Positions 22,659-33,964 of a stretch of 64,000 nt of DNA are shown one piece after another. The stretch is taken from assembly GCF_905171765.1 (NCBI RefSeq), contig NC_053390.1, positions 507,442,301 through 507,506,300 of the forward strand, in the 5' to 3' direction. A program made the translations under genes and the position numbers. This stretch comes from Bufo bufo (taxonomy: Eukaryota > Chordata > Amphibia > Anura > Bufonidae). The notes under the pieces were generated by a model that was not told the DNA's origin, searched no databases, and saw only the letters and a list, made by a program, of their open reading frames with translations. Every line of letters begins with the position of its first letter. Position 1 is the stretch's first letter.

Positions 22659-23258
22659 GCTCCATTCAGACGTCCGTATGTGTTTTGCGGATCCGCGGAT
22701 CCACAAAACACATACGGACGTCTGAATGGAGCCTGACAGGGGGGTGATCAATGACAGGGGGGGGTGATCACCCCATATTAGACTCCCTGATCACCCCCCT
22801 GTAAGGCTCCATTCAGACGTCCGTATGTGTTTTGCGGATCCGCAAAACACATACGGACGTCTGAATGGAGCCTTACAGGGGAGTGATCGCCCCATTTAGA
22901 CTCCCTGATCACCCCCCTGTCATTGATCACACCCCTGTAAGGCTCCATTCAGATGTCCTTATGTGTTTTGCGGATCCGCGGACCCACGGATCCGCAAAAC
23001 ATATACGGACGTCTGAATGAAGCCTTACAGGGGGGTTATCACCCCATATAGACTCCCTGATCATCCCCCTGTCATTGATCACCCCCCCTGTAAGGCTCCA
23101 TTCAGACGTCCGTATGCGTTTTGCGGATCCACAGATCCGCAAAACACGGACACCGGCAATATGTGCTTTCCGCATTTTGCGGATCCGCACATTGCCAGAA
23201 CTATATAGAAAATGCCTTTTCTTGTCCGCAATTGCGGACAAGAATAGGACATGTTCTA
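22659..23258. repeat. Tandemly repeated foldback MITE units
   Basis: Four successive palindromes (near 22659, 22804, 22938 and 23090), each opening GGCTCCATTCAGA; the first three close TCTGAATGGAGCC or a close variant. They are separated by a repeated CCCTGATCACCCCCCTGT-like spacer. A MITE inserted once and then the region amplified. The fourth copy is longer and less deleted. Confidence 0.8.
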
Positions 23259-24813
23259 CAGGGAGTGCAGAATTATTAGGCAAGTTGTATTTTTGAGGAT
23301 TAATTTTATTATTGAACAACAACCATGTTCTCAATGAACCCAAAAAACTCATTAATATCAAAGCTGAATATTTTTGGAAGTAGTTTTTAGTTTGTTTTTA
23401 GTTTTAGCTATTTTAGGGGGATATCTGTGTGTGCAGGTGACTATTACTGTGCATAATTATTAGGCAACTTAACAAAAAACAAATATATACCCATTTCAAT
23501 TATTTATTTTTACCAGTGAAACCAATATAACATCTCAACATTCACAAATATACATTTCTGACATTCAAAAACAAAACAAAAACAAATCAGTGACCAATAT
23601 AGCCACCTTTCTTTGCAAGGACACTCAAAAGCCTGCCATCCATGGATTCTGTCAGTGTTTTGATCTGTTCACCATCAACATTGCGTGCAGCAGCAACCAC
23701 AGCCTCCCAGACACTGTTCAGAGAGGTGTACTGTTTTCCCTCCTTGTAAATCTCACATTTGATGATGGACCACAGGTTCTCAATGGGGTTCAGATCAGGT
23801 GAACAAGGAGGCCATGTCATTAGATTTTCTTCTTTTATACCCTTTCTTGCCAGCCACGCTGTGGAGTACTTGGACGCGTGTGATGGAGCATTGTCCTGCA
23901 TGAAAATCATGTTTTTCTTGAAGGATGCAGACTTCTTCCTGTACCACTGCTTGAAGAAGGTGTCTTCCAGAAACTGGCAGTAGGACCTGGAGTTGAGCTT
24001 GACTCCATCCTCAACCCGAAAAGGCCCCACAAGCTCATCTTTGATGATACCAGCCCAAACCAGTACTCCACCTCCACCTTGCTGGCGTCTGAGTCGGACT
24101 GGAGCTCTCTGCCCTTTACCAATCCAGCCACGGGCCCATCCATCTGGCCCATCAAGACTCACTCTCATTTCATCAGTCCATAAAACCTTAGAAAAATCTG
24201 TCTTGAGATATTTCTTGGCCCAGTCTTGACGTTTCAGCTTGTGTGTCTTGTTCAGTGGTGGTCGTCTTTCAGCCTTTCTTACCTTGGCCATGTCTCTGAG
24301 TATTGCACACCTTGTGCTTTTGGGCACTCCAGTGATGTTGCAGCTCTGAAATATGGCCAAACTGGTGGCAAGTGGCATCTTGGCAGCTGCACGCTTGACT
24401 TTCTCAGTTCATGGGCAGTTATTTTGCACCTTGGTTTTTCCACACGCTTCTTGCGACCCTGTTGACTATTTTGAATGAAACGCTTGATTGTTCGATGATC
24501 ACGCTTCAGAAGCTTTGCAATTTTAAGAGTGCTGCATCCCTCTGCAAGATATCTCACTATTTTTGACTTTTCTGAGCCTGTCAAGTCCTTCTTTTGACCC
24601 ATTTTGCCAAAGGAAAGGATAATAATTATGCACACCTAATATAGGGTGTTGATGTCATTAGACCACACCCCTTCTCATTACAGAGATGCACATCACCTAA
24701 TATGCTTAATTGGTAGTAGGCTTTCGAGCCTATACAGCTTGGAGTAAGACAACATGCATAAAGAGGATGATGTGGTCAAAATACTCATTTGCCTAATAAT
24801 TCTGCACTCCCTG
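23259..24813 (-). mobile_element. Tc1/mariner element, DD37E type
   Basis: Inverted ends CAGGGAGTGCAGAATTATT / AATAATTCTGCACTCCCTG, flanked by TA (23257-23258, 24814-24815). Full length at 1555 bp, inserted in the fourth foldback unit of piggyBac copy 3. The 37-residue spacing matches the described DD37E (TRT) family. Confidence 0.9.
23587..24602 (-). pseudogene. DD37E Tc1-like transposase, frameshifted
   Basis: ATG at 24600-24602 (MGQKKDLTGSEKSKIV). The N-terminal paired-like domain includes DHRTIKRFIQNSQQG. A one-base shift near 24400, after HELRK, moves the frame; the rest runs from PLATSLAIFQ to the stop. Catalytic positions are WTDEMRVSL, FMQDNAPSHA and PDLNPIENLW, all present. Apart from the shift the gene is complete. 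Confidence 0.88.
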
Positions 24814-26229
24814 TATAGGCTCTACAAAAAACGCAGTGTTCGCCCGATCAGGCCTGATCTTGTGCGCACACTTGCGTTCAGTCCGCTCCACCGCAGTGAC
24901 AGAATTTTTTTTTCTGATCACTGCAAAAACACCGTAAAATCGCTCTGGCGCTGTAAAAAGATCACTTTTGAGGGGCATGGCGAGTTCATAGAAGATTTTT
25001 TTTTGTTTTTGTCACAAGTTAGCGGAAATTGTTTTTTTGTTTTTTGTTTTTTCTTACAAAGTCTCATATTCAAATATAACAAAATAGCAAAGACAGGTAG
25101 ACTCTGCGGTCTTACTAAACCCTCAAACTGATTTTACAATTGAGAGAATGAGTTGTTTGTGAGTCGGCCTCATGCTCCTGTAATTTGCCCACTGGCTCCT
25201 GGTATTGCCCATACGGCCCAGTTAGGAGAGTGTTAGGTCCCGGGCTACTTGAGAAACCTTGGCGTGGTGCCCGGGCTTAGACATGTTATACACCGTAGGA
25301 CATGTTGACTAATCTCTCAATTTTAAAATCAGTTTGAGGGTTTAGTAAGACCGCAGAGTGTACCTGTCTTTGCTATATTGTTATATTGAGTATGACATCC
25401 ACACAATTGCTACCTTGTGTGGGATGTCTATTGTGGTACTTGTGGTTCGCTGCGGGCATCCTCCACCGTATGCATTTTTGCTGGGGATTGCCATTAGCAA
25501 TGGGCCACAAGTGCAGGATTTGCTCCCCTATATACATGCACGACTGAATGTGGGTTTGAGCACCTCCTGCTAATACCACGCTAGTCTTTTCAGTTTGTAT
25601 ATATAGAGATTCCTGGAGGTATATAAACTCCAATTTAAATGTGCCTGTTTTCCATCTACAGGCCACATTTAGGTGCACCTGTGAGGCCTGGGACATATCA
25701 GCCAGTCTTGAGTGGGACTCGCAGACTCCTCCCTCCTCCCATTGCAAGCATGGTTACATGCTGTAGGTAACTGGTGAGTTGTTTGTGAGTCGGCCTCATG
25801 CTCCTGTAATTTGCCCACTGGCTCCTGGTATTGCCCATACAGCCCAGTTAGGAGAGTGTTAGGTCCCGGGCTACTTGAGAAACCTTGGCGTGGTGCCCGG
25901 GCTTAGACATGTTCTACACCGTAGGACATGTTGACTAATCTCTCAATTTTAAAATCAGTTTGAGGGTTTAGTAAGACCGCTTAGCGTACCTGTCTTTGCT
26001 ATTTTGTTATATTGATTATGACATCCACACAATTGCTACCTTGTGTGGGATGTCTATTGTGGTACTTGTGGTTCGCTGCGGGCATCCTCCACCGTATGCA
26101 TTTTTGCTGGGGATCGCCATTAGCAATGGGCCACAAGTGCAGGATTTGCTCCCCTATATACATGCACGACTGCATGTGGGTTTGAGCACCTCCTGCTAAT
26201 ACCACGCTAGTCTTTTCAGTTTGTATATA

Positions 26230-27798
26230 CACTGCTCAAAAAAATAAAGGGAACACAAAAATAACACACCCTAGATCTGAGTTAATTAAATATTCTTCTG
26301 AAATACTTTGTTCTTTACATAGTTGAATGTGCTGACAACAAAATCACACAAAAATAAAAAAATGGAAATCAAATTTTTCAACCCATGGAGGTCTGGATTT
26401 GGAGTCGCACTCAAAATTAAAGTGGAAAAACACACTACAGGCTGATCCAACTTTGATGTAATGTCCTTAAAACAAGTCAAAATGAGGCTCAGTAGTGTGT
26501 GTGGCCTCCACGTGCCTGTATGACCTCCCTACAACGCCTGATGAGGTGGCGGACGGTCTCCTGAGGGATCTCCTCCCAGACCTGGACTAAAGCATCTGCC
26601 AACTCCTGGACAGTCTGTGGTGCAACGTGGCGTTGGTGGATAGAGCGAGACATGATGTCCCAGATGTGCTCAATTGGATTCAGGTCTGGGGAACGGGCGG
26701 GCCAGTCCATAGCATCAATGACTTCATCTTGCAGGAACTGCTGACACACTCCAGCCACATGAGGTCTAGCATTGTCTTGCATTAGGAGGAACCCAGGGCC
26801 AACCGCACCAGCATATGGTCTCACAAGGGGTCTGAGAATCTCATCTCGGTACCTAATGGCAGTCAGGCTACCTCTGGCGAGCACATGGAGGGCTATGCGG
26901 CCCTCCAAAGAAATGCCACCCCACACCATTACTGACCCAATGCTAAACCGGTCATGCTGGAGGATGTTGCAGGCAGCAGAACGTTCTCGACGGCGTCTCC
27001 AGACTCTGTCACGTCTGTCACATGTGCTCAGTGTGAACCTGCTTTCATCTGTGAAGAGCACAGGGCGCCAGTGGCAAATTTGCCAATCTTGGTGTTCTCT
27101 GGCAAATACCAAACGTCCTGCACGGTGTTGGGCTGTAAGCACATCCCCCACCTGTGGACGTCGGGCCCTCATATCACCCTCATGGAGTCTGTTTCTGACC
27201 GTTTGAGCAGACACATGCACATTTGTGGCCTGCTGGAGGTCATTTTGCAGGGCTCTGGCAGTGCTCCTCCTGTTCCTCCTTGCACAAAGGCGGAGGTAGC
27301 GGTCCTGCTGCTGGGTTGTTGCCCTCCTACGGACTCCTCCACGTCTCCTGATGTACTGGCCTGTCTCCTGGTAGCGCCTCCATACTCTGGACACTACGCT
27401 GACAGACACAGCAAACCTTCTTGCCACAGCTTGCATTGATGTGCCATCCTGGATAAGCTGCACTACCTGAGCCACTTGTGTGGGTTGTAGACTCCGTCTC
27501 ATGCTACCACTAGAGTGAAAGCACTGCCAGCATTCAAAAGTGACCAAAACATCAGCCAGGAAGCATAGGAAATGAGAAGTAATCTGTGGTCACCACCTGC
27601 AGAACCACTCCTTTATTGGGGGTGTCTTGCTAATTGCCTATAATTTCCACCTGTTGTCTATCCCATTTGCACAACAGCATGTGAAATTGATTGTCACTCA
27701 TGTTGCTTCCTAAGTGGACAGTTTGATTTCACAGAAGTGTGATTGACTTGGAGTTACATTGTGTTGTTTAAGTGTTCCCTTTATTTTTTTGAGCAGTG
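26230..27798 (-). mobile_element. Tc1 element, copy A, full length (DD34E)
   Basis: Ends CACTGCTCAAAAAAATAAAG and its complement, flanked by TA (26228-26229, 27799-27800). 1569 bp with an open transposase. Copy B is at 53222-54800 in the opposite orientation. Confidence 0.95.
26489..27502 (-). CDS. Tc1 transposase, apparently intact
   Basis: Cut-and-paste transposase inserting at TA. ATG 27500-27502 ([16 protein letters not shown]) is chosen because the longer open frame upstream only offers a TTG. 337 residues, normal for Tc1. A helix-turn-helix ([20 protein letters not shown]) and a second DNA-binding domain precede the catalytic triad: Asp152 (LFTDESRF), Asp243 (MQDNARPH) and Glu278 ([10 protein letters not shown]), spacing DD34E. 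No stop or frameshift, the only such gene in the window. Whether its terminal repeats still work cannot be judged by eye. Confidence 0.93.
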   Translation of the reverse strand: MRRSLQPTQVAQVVQLIQDGTSMQAVARRFAVSVSVVSRVWRRYQETGQYIRRRGGVRRRATTQQQDRYLRLCARRNRRSTARALQNDLQQATNVHVSAQTVRNRLHEGDMRARRPQVGDVLTAQHRAGRLVFAREHQDWQICHWRPVLFTDESRFTLSTCDRRDRVWRRRRERSAACNILQHDRFSIGSVMVWGGISLEGRIALHVLARGSLTAIRYRDEILRPLVRPYAGAVGPGFLLMQDNARPHVAGVCQQFLQDEVIDAMDWPARSPDLNPIEHIWDIMSRSIHQRHVAPQTVQELADALVQVWEEIPQETVRHLIRRCREVIQARGGHTHY

Positions 27799-27801
27799 TA
27801 T

Positions 27802-29712
27802 AAAGTCTCATATTCCACTAACTTGTGACTAAAAAGAAAATCTCACATGAACTCACCATACCCCTCACGGAATCTAAATGCGTAAAAATCTTTAGACGTT
27901 TATATTCCAGACTTCTTCTCACGCTTTAGGGCCCCTAAAATGCCAGGGCAGTATAAATACCCCACAAGTGACCCCATTTCGGAAAGAAGACACCCCAAGG
28001 TATTCGCTGAACGGCATATTGAGTCCATGAAAGATTGAACTTTTTGTCACAAGTTAGCGGAAAGGGAGACTTGGTGAGAAAAAATAAATAAAACAAAATT
28101 TTCGCTAACTTGTGCCAAAAAATAAAAAACTTCTATGAACTCGCCATGCCCCTCACGGAATACCTTGGTGTCTTCTTTCCAAAATGGGGTCACATGTGGG
28201 GTATTTATACTGCCCAGGCATTTTAGGGGCCCTAAAGCGTGAGAAGAAGTCTGGAATCCAAATGTCTAAAAATGCCCTCCTAAAAGGAATTTGGGCCCCT
28301 TTGCGCACCTAGGCTGCAAAAAAGTGTCACACATGTGGTATCGCCGTACTCAGGAGAAGTTGGGCAATGTGTTTTGGGGTGTCATTTTACATATACCCAT
28401 GCTGGGTGAGATAAATATCTCGGTCAAATGCCAACTTTGTATAAAAAAAAAATGGGAAAAGTTGTCTTTTAGAGAGATATTTCTCTCACCCAGCATGGGT
28501 ATATGTAGAAAGACACCCCCAAACACATTGCCCAACTTCTCCTGAGTACGGCGATACCACATGTGTGACACTTTTTTGCAGCCTAGGTGGGCAAAGGGGC
28601 CCACATTCCAAAGAGCACCTTTAGGATTTCACAGGGCATTTTTTACACATTTTGATTTCAAACTACTTCTCACACATTAGGGCCCCTAAAATGCCAGGGC
28701 AGTATAACTACCCCACAAGTGACCCCATTTTGGAAAGAAGACACCCCAAGGTATTCCGTGAGGAGCATGGCGAGTTCCTAGAATTTTTATTTTTTGTCAC
28801 AAGTTAGCGGAATATGATGGTTTTTGTTTTTTCTCTTACAAAGTCTCATATTCCACTAACTTGTGACAAAAAATAAAAACTAACATAAACTCACTATGCC
28901 CGTGATGGGCATAGTGAGTTTATGGAAGTTTTTATTTTTTGAAATACCTTGGGGTGTCTTATTTCCAAAATGGGGTCACTTGTGGGGTAGTTATACTGCC
29001 CTGGCATTTTAGGGGCCCTAATGCGTGAGAAGTAGTTTGAAATCAAAATGTGTAAAAAATGCCCTGAGAAATCCTAAAGGTGCTCTTTGGAATGTGGGCC
29101 CCTTTGCCCACCTAGGCTGCAAAAAAGTGTCACACATGTGGTATCGCCGTACTCAGGAGAAGTTTGGCAATGTGTTTTGGGGTGTCTTTTTACATATACC
29201 CATGCTGGGTGAGAGAAATATCTCTCTAAGACATCTTTTCCCATTTTTTTTATTTCGTGATGGGCATAGAGAGTTCATGGAAGTTTTTATTTTTTATCAC
29301 AAGTTAGTGGAATATGAGACTTTGTAAGGAAAAAAAAAATAAAATAAAAAAAAATCATAATTTTCCGCTAACTTGTGACAAAAAATAAAAAGTTCTATGA
29401 ACTCACTATGCCCATCAGCGAATATCTTAGGGCAGTGATTAGGCAAACTGCGGCTCTCCAGCTGTTGCAGAACTACAACTCCCAGCATGCAAAGACTGCC
29501 TACAGCTTTTAGCCTACAGCAGGGCATGGTGGGAGTTGCAGTTTTGCAACAGCTGGAGAGCCGCAGTTTGCCTATCACTGCCTTAGGGTGTCTACTTTCC
29601 GAAATGGAGTCATTTGTGGGGTTTTTCTACTGTCTGGGCATTGTAGAACCTCAGGAAACATGACAGGTGCTCAGAAAGTCAGAGCTGCTTCAAAAAGTGG
29701 AAATTCACATTT
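27802..29712. repeat. Foldback array of piggyBac copy 3
   Basis: Hairpin centres near 28085, 28450, 28835, 29230 and 29335, with the same arm families as copies 1 and 2 (CACAAGTTAGCGG-like and the CCCAGCATGGGTATATG-like arms). A hAT MITE interrupts at 29433. The last 120 bp (GAAACATGACAGGTGC region) match copy 2 near 41985-42020 up to the DIRS insertion point. Confidence 0.85.
29433..29580. mobile_element. Short palindromic hAT MITE
   Basis: CAGTGATTAGGCAAACTGCG to its complement ending ATCACTG, with GCTGTTGCA and AACTACAACTCCCAGCATGC in the arms. Flanks TCTTAGGG/CCTTAGGG form an 8-bp duplication with one mismatch. A relative lies at 37434-37570. Confidence 0.9.
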
Positions 29713-31530
29713 CCATTTCGTCCACCATGACGGCTCTACTATGAGATTGACCCTTGACCTCTGTAGGGGCAGGAACACACAGAGTTTAAAAGGCCACCAC
29801 CCACTCTCACCCTCAGTGTTTCCTGTCCCTACGGGGTCAACTACACAGAGAGCCCTCCTGATGGAGGTGAAGAAAGTTTTATTGTTTTTTAAAAAAATAC
29901 CTGAGGATTTGGTCCTCTTCCCCTGCCCTCCTGCGGTCCGGTCCAAAGCTGGGCAGGGGATACATATGGAGCCGATCTCGTTCCTGCCGCAGGAGCCTGT
30001 ATCCCTCCCACAGTGTCGGTCCCCCTTCCCTACATTGAGGAAGCTGACCGCACAAAAGCAGAAGCATGCTGCACGCCGACTCCGGTAGGAAACCTCAGCA
30101 TTACACTCTGCTCTCGGCCGGCAGAGGGGGAAGGGGCGGAGCTTGGATCGGGCGCACTGTGATGACGTCAGACTCCGTGCTGACTATTTGAGGCGGCGGT
30201 TTCAAACAGCAGTGGCACACACCGATCTTCCTCCTGGAGCATTCACACAGATGTCTGAAGCCCTGGACGCCTCTGCAGCCCAAATGGAATCTGAAGCCCC
30301 CTCGGCTTCTCCAACAGTGAGTTCCCCTGTGGGGAAAGGACAAATGATGTATCATTTTTTTGACTTATTTTGTGATTTGTCTATTGATACCTGGCTGCTC
30401 CTCTCTTATAGGGCGTTAAAGAGCCCAGATCAAGATCTAAAGTTCAGAGATGTGCGACTTGTAGCAAGAAGCTTCCTGAGAATTATAAAAAGAAGCTCTG
30501 CCAAGGTTGCATAAATGATCTCATAAAAGAGGAGCAACCGTCCATTTTGTCCGAGGTCAAATCACTTATTCAAAACGAAATTAAGTCTTCTCTGGCCTCC
30601 CTCAAATCAATCCCGCCTACACCTCCGGCGAAAAAACCTAGATTATCGGCCTCCACCTCTAGACAGAATGTTGATCTTGACGTTATATCAGAGGGTGAAA
30701 TCAGGGAAGATAGTAAAAAATACTTCTTTTCTTCCGAAGATCTGAAGGAGCTGTTAGAGCAACCATGGGGATTGAGGAGGTGAAAAAACCAAGGTCCGTC
30801 CTAGATGAAATGTTTGGGGGACTCAGAGCCCAAAAATTTAAAGTTTTCCCAATGAATGAGAACCTAAAGGACATGATTCTAGATGAATGGACCGACCCCG
30901 AAAGAAGACTGGGGGTATCCAGAGAAATTAGAAATAGGCTGTTATTTGACCCAGCGGACGTCAAATTATTTAACGAAACCCCCAAAATTGACATCCAAGT
31001 AGCAAAAGTAGTTCACAGCTACAGGACCCAATGGAAAGGAAGGCCGACACTCTCCTAAAAAAATCCTGGGAGGCATCTATGTTTGGGGTTAAAACCAACA
31101 TAGCCGGTTGCAAGATCTATGTGTGTTTGGCTTAACGAATTAGAAGAGCATATCAAAAACAAAACCCCTAGAGAGGAAATATCGAACTCTATCCCACTCC
31201 TCAGATCTGCCACGGCCTTTTTGGCGGATGCTTCGGCGGAGTCAGTGAGGTTCGCCGCTAAGGATGCGGCCCTCACCAATTCCGCTAGAAGGGCATTGTG
31301 GATGAAAGCCTGGGGAGGGGATAGAGCATCAAAAGCTAAGCTATGCTCTATAGCTTTTTCTGGGGAATAAGTCTTTGGACCAGTATTAGACTCCATCCTG
31401 GAAAAGGCTGCAGACAGAAAGAAGGGGTTTCCGGAAGAAACTAAAAAGAAGCCCTTTCGTTCCTTCAATTCCCAGACTAGACCCTATAGGGGCAAAGGGA
31501 AGGGGGGTAGGTGGAGTTACCAAAAAGGGG

Positions 31531-32065
31531 TACCTCCTGACGAAGCCTACGTGGCGAAACGCGTGTTGAGGTCGAAGCAGTGGGGGAACCGTGTCACCAT
31601 TTTTCAGCAGCAACGTGGGTAGGTAACATGGTATCTGGATTAGGGTGGGACTAGTGATTTACAGTTATTGTTATATGCCATCTATATGAGTAGTATTGCA
31701 CTGTCCAATTACACCCTACAGCATCCATTGCTTGGACGCTCTGAATAAGAGCTAGGTAGTTGTTCAACACTAGGGGACAGCAATTGCATCCGCAACTACT
31801 CCAATATTCACAGCTTCTGTTAATTGTCTGTTACCTGCTGTATATGGTCACATTATCCCCCATTGTGATTCTCCACATTGCAGAGCCCTTTTGTGGCTCA
31901 GTCTCCATGTTCTGTCCCTTTTGAGTCTCACCTGTAATGTTCATGTGATTTATAATTAATAAAATGAGATTTTTTTACCTTGTTAAATCCTTGCTCTTTT
32001 TTTGTACAAGTTGCAGTAAGTTGGGGAGTGAGGTTCGGTTTTTGGGTTATTGTAGGCTCTAACTA
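31531..32065 (+). mobile_element. Hammerhead-bearing Penelope-like retroposon inside DIRS
   Basis: Flanked by an 18-bp duplication, GGAGTTACCAAAAAGGGG (31513-31530 and 32066-32083). Begins with a hammerhead-like core and near its end has AATAAAATGAGATTTT. No protein is encoded. Length (535 bp), duplication and ribozyme suggest a short non-autonomous retroelement using Penelope-like machinery. Confidence 0.7.
31537..31563 (+). ncRNA. Hammerhead ribozyme-like core
   Basis: CTGACGA (31537-31543), a stem II of GCC/GGC closed by TACGT (31545-31555, one extra A before it), then GAAAC (31556-31560) and GCGTG. These are the invariant hammerhead boxes in order. Stem III and the cleavage site (perhaps the GTC near 31571-31573) are less clear. 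Confidence 0.55.
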
Positions 32066-32146
32066 GGAGTTACCAAAAAGGGGGAAAAGGCAGAGGGTTC
32101 CTTCTCAACCCCCAGAATAAGCAGTCAGATAAACAATGACGCCAGA

Positions 32147-33964
32147 GTGGGGGGAAGACTGCGGAATTTTCTGTCCCGGTGGGAATCCATTACCAAAAAT
32201 CCATGGGCCTTAAACATAATTCGGGATGGCTACCGGATAGATTTTTCCTCAGCCCCTCCAAAAAAGTTCAAAATAACTTCACACAGCCCAAAAATTATAG
32301 AAAAAATCTGGCAAGGGGTCCTGCAGCTTATAGACTCAGGGGCTGTGACAGAAGTCCCAGGTACGGAAGAAGGAAGGGGTTACTATTCCAGTTTATTTCT
32401 GGTACAAAAACCAGATGGTACCTTCCGCACCATTATAAACTTAAAGGGACTAAACAAAGCAGTCACATACAGGAAGTTCAGGATGGAATCCATAACATCC
32501 ATCATTCCCCTGATCAAAGCAGGAGACTCCATGACGTCCATAGACTTAAAGGACACGTACTATCATGTCCCCATAAACAAGTCATCTCAAAAATTCCTCA
32601 GATTCGAAACTCGTAGTAGAGATGATATCCCTCCTGAGAGCAGAAGGAATAAAAATATTCCCATACTTGGACGATTTTCTGGTCCTAGGACCCTCAGAGC
32701 GGGAAACAACCAGCATTACCAGAGATCTGATGCGCAGATTTTCAGACCTAGGTTGGGTAATAAACCTGAAAAAATCATGTATAATCCCTTCAACCAAAAT
32801 GAAATTTCTGGGAGTGATCCTGGATTCAGTCTCCCAGGTTACATCCCTCCCTCAGGAGAAAATTACGTCCTTTATGGACAAAACAAAAAAATTCCAAAGT
32901 CAATCTCAGTGCTCCATTCGCAGTGCCATGAGCCTCCTGGGTATGATGACTTCCTGCATAACAGCAGTATCTTGGTCTCAGGCTCACACCAGGGTTGTCC
33001 AGTCGTGGATCCTGAGAAATTGGGACAAGAGACAGTGCTCCCTAGAAAAAAGAATCCCCATTCCAAATCATGTAAGATCAGATTTAAACTGGTGGACGAA
33101 AGAGAGAAACCTGCTAAAAGGGATACCCTGGGTAAAAAATCCAGAGATACAAATAAACACGGATGCAAGTGGTGGGGAGCAAAAATAGGCTCGCTAAATT
33201 ACCAGGGCACTTGGTCAGGCGTCATGACAAAATGTTCATCAAATCACAGAGAACTGAGGGCGATCTGGGAGGTGCTGAAGGTGTCACAGGACAAGGTCTC
33301 CGGAAAACACCTGAAAATCTTTTCAGACAATGTAACAGCTGTCGCATACCTGAAACATCAAGGGGGCACAAGATCAACAAGCTTAAAAGAATTGGCAGAA
33401 AAAATATTTTCCTGGGCCGAAAAAAATGTTCTTTCCATCACAGCTATCCATTTAAAGGGTACAGAAAATATACAGGCAGATTTCCTCAGCAGGATAACCA
33501 TAGATCCGGGAGAATGGGCCCTAAACTCAGACGTATTCGATCAGATCACCAGGAGATGGGGGGCCCCCCAGATAGACCTGTTTGCATCAAGGAAAAACGC
33601 AAAGGTCCATCCCTTCTGCTCCCTAAACCCAAGGGACAACCCTTGGGCGACAGATGCATTCTCAATCAGGTGGACTTGGGATCTAGCCTACGCCTTTCCC
33701 CCTTGGCCATTAATACCCAGAGTGCTGCAGAAAATAAGGTCGGACCCAGTAACAGTAATACTGGTTGTCCCATACTGGACAAAAAGAAATTGGTTCCCAG
33801 TACTAAAGGAGCTAGCCCTGGAAGAACCCTGGAAAATCCCTCCACAGGAGAACATTATCTCTCAGGGCCCAATTCTTCACCAGAATCCAGGTCTGTTCAA
33901 ATTATCAGCCTGGATCCTGAACGCGAGGTCCGAAAAAGCAGGGGGCTATCAGAGAAGGTTATAA
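32147..33964 (+). pseudogene. DIRS reverse transcriptase / RNase H
   Basis: The N-terminal RT fingers (GAVTEVPGTEEGRGYYSSLF, KPDGTFRTIINLKGLN, SIDLKDTYYHVPI) are in frame from 32147. Near 32600 the frame shifts and the catalytic box IFPYLDDFLVLG continues in the 32622-33188 frame; near 33165 it returns to the first frame for RNase H (KIFSDNVTAVAYLKHQGG, ENIQADFLSR) and the following PQIDLFASRKN region. Two compensating shifts are enough to explain the breaks. It would copy the element's RNA into DNA. Confidence 0.88.

Larger units (their letters stand above)
25071..27801. mobile_element. Unknown tandemly duplicated retroposon-like insert
   Basis: Inserted in piggyBac copy 3 with a 13-bp duplication AAAGTCTCATATT (25058-25070 and 27802-27814). 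Composed of about 1.85 head-to-tail units of 626 bp (for example GTTTGTGAGTCGGCCTCATG near 25154 and 25780). The first unit also has an inverted repeat, 25073-25143 against 25316-25391. The last part (26230-27798) is a Tc1 that landed at the unit's end. Duplication length and partial tandem layout would fit a Penelope-like element, but no protein or hammerhead is visible. Confidence 0.55.
30143..32140 (+). pseudogene. DIRS ORF1 (gag-like), broken
   Basis: A Cys-rich motif (CATCSKKLPENYKKKLCQGC) at about 30452-30511 leads into SILSEVKSLIQNEIKSSLAS and a Pro/Ser region. Later parts (LDEMFGGLRAQKFKVF; RSATAFLADASAESVRFAAK) lie in other frames, so several frameshifts exist. GTGAGT near 30316 and a TTATAG near 30408 could bound a spliced intron. 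The end is split by the insert at 31531-32065. Confidence 0.65.

Noticed and set aside
26286..26480. Small minus-strand frame downstream of Tc1
   Set aside because: Lies in the element's terminal region and matches the complementary stretch of copy B's 3' flank.
28291..28604. Recurrent frames starting MGPFAHLGCKKVSHMW
   Set aside because: Appear many times on both strands because they translate the foldback arms; no conserved protein logic beyond the DNA repeat.
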